In this document: piece by piece, positions 14,255-20,106 of the stretch
Layout: each line of letters opens with the position of its first letter
How positions within the stretch are numbered: position 1 is the first letter of the stretch
From: Cyanobacteria bacterium UBA11153
GTDB taxonomy: Bacteria; Cyanobacteriota; Cyanobacteriia; Cyanobacteriales; Coleofasciculaceae
Length of the DNA stretch: 20,106 nucleotides
Direction of reading: 5' to 3'
Assembly: GCA_003511885.1 (NCBI GenBank)
Contig: DOIX01000179.1
Location: 1 to 20,106 of the forward strand
Notes under the pieces: generated by a model
What the model saw: the letters and a program-made list of their open reading frames with translations, nothing else
Database searches by the model: none
Told to the model about the DNA's origin: nothing
Position numbers and translations under genes: made by a program

Positions 14255-16585
14255 GTGAATTATTGCATTAATTACAAATGCCTGTATTTCCATGAAATTT
14301 CTGCTCAATCTGCTTGCCCTTATTGCGGTCCTAAAGTTTTACTTCAAGGACGTTATCGGGTAGTAAAACGTCTCAGCAAAGGGGGCTTTGGTGCAGTATT
14401 TGAAGTAGAAGATATCACAGATTCAAGTAAAAAAGTACTCAAAGTTTTAACCACAGAATATGATAAAGCCATTGCCTTATTTCAGCGAGAATCCGAAGTA
14501 CTGAAACAACTGAAGCATCCCGGAATTCCCAAAGTAGAATCCGATGGATATTTTACTTTATATCCTCCTCAGACAAAAACACCGATTCATTGCTTAGTGA
14601 TGGAAAAAATTGAGGGTATGAATCTCAAAGAATGGTTGTGCCATCGCCAAAATCAGCCCATCACCCAAACCCAAGCAATTTTCTGGTTAAAACAGTTAGT
14701 AGAAATTTTACAGTTACTCCATGAACGCCAGTATTGCCATCGAGATATTAAGCCATCTAATATTATGATTAAACCAGATAACCAACTGGTATTAATTGAT
14801 TTTGGTGCTGTTCGAGAAGTTACGGAAACTTATTTACTCAGAGTAAATGGCCAAGATGGAACAGCTATTATTTCACCTGGTTACACTCCTCCTGAACAAG
14901 CTATGGGGAAAGCGATTCCTCAATCTGATTTTTATGCTCTAGGGCGAACATTCGTTCATTTACTAACAGGTATTCATCCCACTGATTTCCCGATTAACTC
15001 GACGACAGATCGTTTAGATTGGCGAAATAAATCTCCAAATATTAATAAATACTTTGCCGATGTAATTGATAAAATGATGGCTAATTCAGCGATTAATCGA
15101 CCTGCTAATCCAAGAGAAATCGATCGTATTTTAAATAAAATTGGCAAGTTTCCCATCCTTAGAATTGGCATAATCGCAGGAGTTACCGCAATTATTATCC
15201 CAGTCGTAGGAGTCATAATTTCTAAGATGACAAAATCTCCTCAAGCTTGTGATTTAACTAGAGGAGACAATTTAAGTTGCGGTGAAGAAGCATTGATTCC
15301 TGGATCTGAAGGATCTTTCAAACAAAAAGGAATTGAAGCATTTTCAGAAAATAAATACGATGAAGCAGTTAATTTCCTCACAAAAGCCAGAGCAAAATAT
15401 CCCAGCGATCCGGAAATCTTAATCTACCTGAATAATGCCAAACTAGCTAACCAAAAAGCTTATACAATTGCCGTTATTGCACCCATAGGTAAAAGTTCAG
15501 ATACAGCTTTAGAAATTCTCCGAGGAGTCGCCCAATCTCAAGAGGAAATTAATCAAGGTAAAAAAATTAATGGTATGGGTTTGAGAGTCTCAATTGCCGA
15601 TGATGCGAATCAGGGACAACAAGCCAAAGAAATTGCGAATAAATTGGTATTAAGAAAGGATATTCTCGCTGTTATTGGTAACTATGCCAGTGAAGTAACC
15701 CTAGAAGCAGTTCCTATTTATCAAAATCATCAATTGGTAGCAATTTCTCCAGGTAGCACATCGGAACAACTTTCGGCTTGGGGGAATATGGAGAATCATG
15801 TTTTCTTTCGTACTATATCTAATACATCAGTAGAATCTCAATATTTAGTCAATGAGATTAGTTCTAAACTAAATCAAAAAAAAGCCGCAATATTTTACGT
15901 TCCTCAGAGTAGTTTTAGTCAATCTATCCAAGCAGACTTTACCAAGAGATTCGGTGATATTGGCGGGAAAGTAGTGACAAAATTTGATTTGTCCAGTTCA
16001 GTATTTAATGCCTCTGCTAGCATCGCTGAAGCCCAGAAACTAGGAGCAAACATCTTGGTCGTATTTCCAGATGGTGGAACCAGTACTTATGGAATTCCTA
16101 ATACGTTAAAATTAGTTAAAGCTAATCGGGGTCGTCATTGGGTAATTGGTAGCAGTACTCTCTATAGTTCGGAAACTTTAGAATTATTAAGAGAAGATGC
16201 CTTAAACCGTTTTGTTATAGTAGTAGCTTGGCATTATTTAGATACTCCCAATCGCGATTTTCCTCAAGCAGCGAAGAAATTATGGGGGGGAAATGTCAGT
16301 TGGCGTACTGCTACTTCTTATGATGCAACTCGCGTCTTAATTTCGGCTTTAGAAAAACAAAAAACTCCTACTCGCCAGGGGGTACAAAAAGTTTTAGCAG
16401 ATCCGAATTTTCAAACTGAAGGTGCTACAGGAAAGATTAGTTTTGCAGGAGGAAATCGTCAAGAATCTATTGCAAAGTTAGTCAAAGTTGTTCGCTCTAA
16501 TTGTGCCCCTGAAAGCTATAAATTTGTTCCTGTATGGTATGGAGAGGAACATCGGAAAAATCTGGAAAAATGTGCTAATCAATAA
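14255..16585 (+). CDS. Ser/Thr kinase fused to LivJ-like binding domain
   Basis: A 776-residue fusion with five parts. Residues 4-24 carry four cysteines (4, 9, 21, 24; the last two in CPYC), a likely small zinc ribbon. Residues 34-295 form a Hanks-type kinase: LSKGGFGAVFEV, lysine in VLKVL (63), HRDIKPSN (162-169), DFG (182-184), GYTPPEQ. A transmembrane helix lies at about 302-323. A TPR-like pair of helices (KQKGIEAFSENKYDEAVNFL) covers about 353-400. Residues 402-750 resemble periplasmic branched-chain amino-acid-type binding proteins (Peripla_BP_6): YTIAVIAPIG, LRGVAQSQEEIN, GNYASEVTLEAVPIYQ, VAISPGSTS. The same architecture is catalogued in other cyanobacteria as a kinase/ABC-type binding protein. 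The ligand is unknown. The start is GTG with AGGATAGG upstream. It is divergent from, and paralogous in its kinase domain to, the PstS-type kinase. Confidence 0.92.
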   Translation: MNYCINYKCLYFHEISAQSACPYCGPKVLLQGRYRVVKRLSKGGFGAVFEVEDITDSSKKVLKVLTTEYDKAIALFQRESEVLKQLKHPGIPKVESDGYFTLYPPQTKTPIHCLVMEKIEGMNLKEWLCHRQNQPITQTQAIFWLKQLVEILQLLHERQYCHRDIKPSNIMIKPDNQLVLIDFGAVREVTETYLLRVNGQDGTAIISPGYTPPEQAMGKAIPQSDFYALGRTFVHLLTGIHPTDFPINSTTDRLDWRNKSPNINKYFADVIDKMMANSAINRPANPREIDRILNKIGKFPILRIGIIAGVTAIIIPVVGVIISKMTKSPQACDLTRGDNLSCGEEALIPGSEGSFKQKGIEAFSENKYDEAVNFLTKARAKYPSDPEILIYLNNAKLANQKAYTIAVIAPIGKSSDTALEILRGVAQSQEEINQGKKINGMGLRVSIADDANQGQQAKEIANKLVLRKDILAVIGNYASEVTLEAVPIYQNHQLVAISPGSTSEQLSAWGNMENHVFFRTISNTSVESQYLVNEISSKLNQKKAAIFYVPQSSFSQSIQADFTKRFGDIGGKVVTKFDLSSSVFNASASIAEAQKLGANILVVFPDGGTSTYGIPNTLKLVKANRGRHWVIGSSTLYSSETLELLREDALNRFVIVVAWHYLDTPNRDFPQAAKKLWGGNVSWRTATSYDATRVLISALEKQKTPTRQGVQKVLADPNFQTEGATGKISFAGGNRQESIAKLVKVVRSNCAPESYKFVPVWYGEEHRKNLEKCANQ

Positions 16586-16619
16586 TTGCGATGAAGAATG
16601 ACTCTAACCTGATAAAAAC

Positions 16620-16649
16620 TTGACATAATTAATCATCATCAAATATACT
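16620..16649 (+). promoter_or_regulatory. Sigma-70-type promoter TTGACA-N18-TATACT
   Basis: A perfect -35 TTGACA (16620-16625) and -10 TATACT (16644-16649) are separated by 18 bases. Transcription would begin near 16656 and run through a G-rich heptamer repeat to the uracil-DNA glycosylase gene at 16793, leaving a leader of about 137 bases. The sequence AGGGCTTGCTGAAAAAG beginning at 16651 resembles ends of some cyanobacterial insertion sequences. Confidence 0.5.
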
Positions 16650-16681
16650 TAGGGCTTGCTGAAAAAGTCTTTTCGTTGAGG

Positions 16682-16709
16682 TGGGGTGCGGGGTATGGGG
16701 TATGGGGAT
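16682..16709. repeat. TGGGGTA-type heptamer repeat
   Basis: Four degenerate heptamers in register: TGGGGTG, CGGGGTA, TGGGGTA, TGGGGAT. They lie within the presumed leader of the uracil-DNA glycosylase gene. No function is evident. Confidence 0.75.
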
Positions 16710-16792
16710 TCTCAAATACTTAAGCTCATCAGTAGCAGCTTGAGTTAATTAAAGACGCAGCCAATTCGCAAAAAGTTAAACAAAAACCAAGT

Positions 16793-17497
16793 ATGCCAGA
16801 TATTAACCAATTAATCGAGCAAATCCACAAAGAAGCACAACGAGAATCCTTTCCCATCGATGAAGCTATCTATCAAGAAGCTGGATTAAATCCATTAATG
16901 CCCATTCTTTATGGAGGTAATTTAGAAAGTTCATTGTGCATTTTTGCCCGCGACTTAGGCAAAGATGAAATCCACGCCCAACAACCTCTTTACGGTGCAG
17001 CAGGGAAACTAGTGCGTCAAGGTTTATATCGTGCTATTTACGGAAAAGAGTCAAATAATTCCCAAGAATTACAATCAATTCTCCAACATGTCATCCTCAC
17101 AAATACTGTTCCCTACAAACCACCAGGAAACAAAGCCTACACGCAAGCCGTGAAGAAAAGATTCCGTCCATTTCTCGAACAATTATTAGTATTTCATTGG
17201 CAAGGGAACAAAATTATCACCTTGGGCAATGAAGCATTCAACTGGTTTGAAGGTTACGCTCCTAAAGGCACACTGAAGACATTTTTTGAAAAGAGCGATC
17301 GCTATAGTGCTAGTATAGAGGTTGCGATCGCAGCCCAAGATGAGTCAGGGCAAAAGCAGCAGCGTTTCATCACTCTCATGCCATTGCCTCACCCTTCCCC
17401 ACTCAATCAAAAATACTACAAAGAATTTCCCACCATGCTTCAGGCGCGTTTAGCAGAGATAAAATTGATAGTGGAAAAGCGACAGGTTAAACAGTAG
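16793..17497 (+). CDS. Uracil-DNA glycosylase family protein
   Basis: A 234-residue protein of the uracil-DNA glycosylase superfamily, enzymes that excise uracil or related damaged bases from DNA in base excision repair. The motif-1 region reads IFARDLGKDEIHAQQPLYGAAG (about 50-71), a middle motif NTVPYKPPG lies at 104-112, and the motif-2 loop LPHPSPLN lies at 198-205. The four cysteines that hold a 4Fe-4S cluster in family 4/5 enzymes are absent (one Cys, residue 49), so it belongs to a cluster-free branch. Substrate range cannot be read from sequence. There is no strong ribosome site; the start is chosen because it is the first ATG and gives a compact N-terminus. The TAG stop lies inside a 12-bp hairpin. 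It is convergent with glmU. Confidence 0.8.
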   Translation: MPDINQLIEQIHKEAQRESFPIDEAIYQEAGLNPLMPILYGGNLESSLCIFARDLGKDEIHAQQPLYGAAGKLVRQGLYRAIYGKESNNSQELQSILQHVILTNTVPYKPPGNKAYTQAVKKRFRPFLEQLLVFHWQGNKIITLGNEAFNWFEGYAPKGTLKTFFEKSDRYSASIEVAIAAQDESGQKQQRFITLMPLPHPSPLNQKYYKEFPTMLQARLAEIKLIVEKRQVKQ

Positions 17498-17527
17498 GGT
17501 GCGTTCCCCTGCCCTAACGCACCCTAC
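17494..17527. terminator. 12-bp hairpin between convergent genes
   Basis: A perfect stem GTAGGGTGCGTT (17494-17505) and AACGCACCCTAC (17516-17527), with a 10-base loop. It overlaps the stop codon of the glycosylase gene and precedes glmU, read on the other strand. There is no T-tract, so terminator function is plausible but unproven. Its arms match the repeat at 3842-3868 (GGTGCGTT and TAACGCACCCTA), so it belongs to the same dispersed family. Confidence 0.55.
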
Positions 17528-17602
17528 ATCAACTACTCTTCTTTGCACACCGTTGCCTTAAAAAAAAGGTAAAGCCCGATAAAAATTACCACAAAAAACC
17601 TA

Positions 17603-18973
17603 TCAACTACTCGATTTATCCTCCTGAGATTTCAGTCGCCAACCCGGTTTAACCACCTGACGGGATCTCGCAATTACCAAGGCATCATCTGCCACATTTT
17701 CGGTTACCACAGATCCCGCAGCCACCGTCACATCTTCGCCCAAAATTACGGGTGCAACCAATACACTATTAGAGCCAACTTTTGTGCGATCTCGAATTTC
17801 AGTTTTATGCTTATTCACCCCATCATAATTCGCCGTAATTGTCCCCGCACCAATATTAACTTTATTGCCCAATTTCGCATCCCCAATATAAGAAAGATGA
17901 GCAATATTAGTTTTGTTGCCGATTTGAGCATTTTTCAATTCCACAAAATTACCCAAGCGGCAAGATTCTCCCACTTCCACATTACCCCTTAAATGAGTAT
18001 AAGGGCCAATTTGAGTGCCATCTTTCACCACTGCATCGCTCACGACGGAATATAATACCCTCACATTCTTTCCCAAGGTACTATTTTCAATTAAACTGCC
18101 GGGGCCAATTTTACTACCAGCACCAATAATAGTATTACCCCTTAAATGAGATTGAGGTTCAATAACCACATCAGGTTGCAATTGCACTGTATCATCAATC
18201 GTGATACTATTGGGGTCAACGATCGTAACTCCTGCCTTCATCCAATCATCCTTTACCCGCGTTTGTAAAATCTCGTAAGCAGTAGCTAACTGTTTGCGAT
18301 CGTTAATACCCAAAATTTCTTGGTAATCTGCCACATCTACTGCCATTACTGGCTCCAAATGGCTTACCACATCAGTTAGATAATACTCCTTCTGATCGTT
18401 ATTAGTTTGTAGCTTTGGCAATATTTGCGATAATTTCGACCAATTAAAACAATAAATTCCCGCATTAATCCGACGATTTTCCTTTTGTTCCGGCGTACAA
18501 TCCCGTTCCTCAACAATCTCTTTAACTAGATTATCCTCATTAAAAAATACTCGTCCATAGCCAAATGGATTAGGCATTTGAGCTGTCAATATTGTAGCTG
18601 CATTATTATTTGTTTCATGGGTTACTAATAAATCCTTAAGAGTATTAATCCGCAAGAGAGGTGCATCCCCATTCAACACCAATAAATCTCCAGTAAATCC
18701 ATCTAAATATGGTAAAAGTTGTTGGACAGCATGTCCAGTTCCTAATTGCTCAGTTTGTTCGACAAATTCTATATCTGTAAAACCATTAAGAGATTGTTTC
18801 ACATATTCAGCTTGATAACCAACAATTACCAAACATCGCACGGGTTGTAATGCCAAACAACTCTGGACAACTCTTTCTACCATGGAAACAGATCCCAAAG
18901 TATGGCATACCTTGGGTAAATCCGATTTCATCCGGGTTCCCTTCCCTGCGGCTAAAATGGCTACAGCAATCAT
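17603..18973 (-). CDS. glmU: Bifunctional GlmU (GlcNAc-1-P uridylyltransferase)
   Basis: A 456-residue enzyme that acetylates glucosamine-1-phosphate and couples the product to UTP, giving UDP-GlcNAc for peptidoglycan and lipopolysaccharide. The N-terminal nucleotidyltransferase has [33 protein letters not shown] and RINAGIYCF. The C-terminal left-handed beta-helix has hexapeptide repeats and the acetyltransferase signatures [28 protein letters not shown] and [11 protein letters not shown]. An ATG at 18994 lies in frame, but the start at 18973 ([10 protein letters not shown]) matches the family N-terminus. The tail (SQEDKSSS) is short and polar. No motif is missing. Confidence 0.97.
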   Translation of the reverse strand: MIAVAILAAGKGTRMKSDLPKVCHTLGSVSMVERVVQSCLALQPVRCLVIVGYQAEYVKQSLNGFTDIEFVEQTEQLGTGHAVQQLLPYLDGFTGDLLVLNGDAPLLRINTLKDLLVTHETNNNAATILTAQMPNPFGYGRVFFNEDNLVKEIVEERDCTPEQKENRRINAGIYCFNWSKLSQILPKLQTNNDQKEYYLTDVVSHLEPVMAVDVADYQEILGINDRKQLATAYEILQTRVKDDWMKAGVTIVDPNSITIDDTVQLQPDVVIEPQSHLRGNTIIGAGSKIGPGSLIENSTLGKNVRVLYSVVSDAVVKDGTQIGPYTHLRGNVEVGESCRLGNFVELKNAQIGNKTNIAHLSYIGDAKLGNKVNIGAGTITANYDGVNKHKTEIRDRTKVGSNSVLVAPVILGEDVTVAAGSVVTENVADDALVIARSRQVVKPGWRLKSQEDKSSS

Positions 18974-19073
18974 AATTAAGCTATTCCCTGTCAATTTACA
19001 AATTTTGGCTAATCGATAATAGCATTTAAGGTGCGGGGCAGCTTGCCGCCAATAGTGAAGACTCTTAACACCT

Positions 19074-19094
19074 GAGTTCGGAGTTCGGAGTTCG
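19074..19094. repeat. GAGTTCG heptamer tandem repeat
   Basis: Three exact copies of GAGTTCG lie between glmU and the YdcF-family gene. A nearby short inverted repeat, TTTCATG (19113-19119) and CATGAAA (19127-19133), has no T-tract on either strand. The 187-base gap shows nothing else recognisable. Confidence 0.8.
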
Positions 19095-19160
19095 GTTTTT
19101 TCCCTTGACTTTTTTCATGATTTGAACATGAAACAGCCCTGGAGGGGTTGGGGGGGTTCA

Positions 19161-19988
19161 TTATTTCTGGCTAGGAGGTTTATTAACACCCACCTCCTGA
19201 CAATTTCCAGTCGCTAATGTGCTTAATACCTCGGCTGATGGATGTTGAAGTTGATGGGATGAAGAAGATTGAAAACGTCCTAACAAAGCATAGCTAACCA
19301 ATCCCAAATATTCGCGAAATGCCAGAAAGGTGACTTTAACTGCCTCCAAATTTTGAGGAAGAGGGCTGGGGTGAGGAATGACAGAAAACCCAAAACGGCG
19401 GAATGTCAAGAAAGAGCGTAACATGTGGGGAGGATCCGTAATTAAAATAATTTCTCTCACATTCTTTGGCCCTAAAATTGCGGCAGTAAATTCCGCTTCT
19501 TCTTCAGTAGTACGAGCGCAAACCTGTTTGTAAATTATAATTTTTTTGCTAATAATTTTCGGAGCAATACCTCTATTTTTTAAAGACTTACGAATCTGAA
19601 ACGCATCTAGTTTCCCAATAGGAAAAATCTGAGGAGCGCGATTAGCTTGCCAGAGGTTTGTCGCTACTTCATATCGAGAAGCTCCTAATTCTCCTCTACT
19701 CAAAACCACAATAGCATCAGCAGTTGCACCAGAATCTGGAGGCAAGAAAGAGACTAATCCGCGCACAGCTAAAAAGGCGATGGGGGGAGATGTGGAAAGA
19801 CAATAAATCAGGAGTAAGATGGCAAGAGGTTTGCTCAAGTAGCGTTTCCACCGAGGGGAATGGAAGAGCCAAGGTATTGCGATGATTATTAATAGGGGTA
19901 ATATGACTAACCATGGAGTGGTTAACCAGCTAAAAACTCCCCAAGTGAATTTAGTCCAGAGGTTAGTAGGTAAAAGGGAAATTATCAT
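19161..19988 (-). CDS. YdcF/DUF218-family membrane protein
   Basis: A 275-residue protein. Two hydrophobic segments lie near residues 24-43 and 54-78. The DUF218 (YdcF-like) domain follows: ATADAIVVLSRGE (89-100), a helix with RYEVATNLWQANRAPQIF, ARTTEEEAEFTAAIL (158-172), ILITDPPHMLRSFLTFRRFGF (181-201) and VIPHPSPLP. Related proteins include SanA/ElyC, linked to envelope integrity; no enzymatic activity is settled. The expected loop before the ARTTEE motif is unusually hydrophobic and basic (KIISKKIIIYKQVC). There is no ribosome site; heptamer repeats begin five bases upstream of the ATG. The last 40 residues are polar and poorly conserved-looking. Confidence 0.88.
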   Translation of the reverse strand: MIISLLPTNLWTKFTWGVFSWLTTPWLVILPLLIIIAIPWLFHSPRWKRYLSKPLAILLLIYCLSTSPPIAFLAVRGLVSFLPPDSGATADAIVVLSRGELGASRYEVATNLWQANRAPQIFPIGKLDAFQIRKSLKNRGIAPKIISKKIIIYKQVCARTTEEEAEFTAAILGPKNVREIILITDPPHMLRSFLTFRRFGFSVIPHPSPLPQNLEAVKVTFLAFREYLGLVSYALLGRFQSSSSHQLQHPSAEVLSTLATGNCQEVGVNKPPSQK

Positions 19989-19993
19989 AACTT

Positions 19994-20066
19994 GTTGGTT
20001 TTTGGTTGTTGGTTATTTATTAATCGAATCTATATAATTAACAACCAACAACTAATAACCAACAAC
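19994..20066. repeat. Inverted AACCAAC heptamer arrays at divergent start
   Basis: Three heptamers on the minus strand (GTTGGTT, TTTGGTT, GTTGGTT at 19994-20014) face three on the plus strand (AACCAAC, AACTAAT, AACCAAC at 20043-20063). Within them is a perfect 13-bp inverted repeat, GTTGTTGGTTATT (20005-20017) and AATAACCAACAAC (20054-20066). The element lies between the YdcF-family gene and the gene starting at 20088. Confidence 0.75.
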
Positions 20067-20087
20067 GATAGCAACGGGAGGATCCCA

Positions 20088-20106
20088 ATGAAGGCAAAGA
20101 TACTTG
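20088..20106 (+). CDS. Start of an unidentified gene, cut by window edge
   Basis: ATG at 20088 follows a strong GGGAGGA ribosome site at 20077-20083. The six visible codons read MKAKIL, too few to identify the product. The good ribosome site and the divergent position relative to the YdcF-family gene support a real start. Confidence 0.5.

Noticed and set aside
19113..19133. Inverted repeat TTTCATG/CATGAAA as a terminator
   Set aside because: Short stem, AT-rich, and no T-tract on either strand in the right place.

Overview
The window looks like chromosomal DNA of a cyanobacterium. The signs are nine copies of the HIP1 octamer GCGATCGC, several intergenic heptanucleotide tandem repeats of the type described as STRRs in cyanobacteria, a DUF1565/SLH cell-envelope protein, an NAD-type Gap1 GAPDH, a prohibitin-like SPFH protein, and Ser/Thr kinases fused to solute-binding domains. 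A filamentous or multicellular lineage is plausible, but I cannot name a genus. I see no tRNA or rRNA gene, no intact insertion sequence and no CRISPR array. No stretch longer than about 250 bases lacks both a gene and a described element.

Layout. Positions 1-690 are a patch of gene debris on the minus strand: an unassigned open frame at the edge, a 63-residue stub of an Rpn/DUF2887-family protein, and a frameshifted, doubly truncated ABC-transporter ATPase. Positions 775-3661 (plus) hold a DUF1565/beta-helix protein with six SLH motifs, then a conserved-looking hypothetical protein with a helical N-domain and an acidic tail. Positions 3904-7748 (minus) hold a TPR protein with 14 repeats, a prohibitin-like protein and gap1. 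The first two are closely spaced, and gap1 lies between two copies of a 43-base palindromic repeat. Positions 7957-10624 (minus) hold a TPM-domain secreted protein and a TIGR04222-like membrane protein; both end in low-complexity tails. Positions 10797-16585 form a signalling block: a short STAND NTPase with an N-terminal HTH-like domain and no sensor repeats, then two divergent receptor-like Ser/Thr kinases. The first kinase carries a PstS-like phosphate-binding domain and the second a LivJ-like (Peripla_BP_6) domain. Positions 16793-19988 are housekeeping-like: a uracil-DNA glycosylase family protein (plus), and glmU and a YdcF/DUF218 membrane protein (minus). A new plus-strand gene begins at 20088 and runs off the end.

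How the genes may work together (inference). The kinase pair probably reports extracytoplasmic ligands, perhaps phosphate or phosphate-like anions and amino acids or small organics, to cytoplasmic Ser/Thr phosphorylation. The neighbouring STAND protein is preceded by three TGACTCA heptamers at exact 12-base spacing plus one inverted copy, a good candidate operator that its own HTH-like domain might bind. The TPM and TIGR04222 proteins probably act together at the envelope. The kinase/STAND block and the TGACTCA array are the parts most worth following up.
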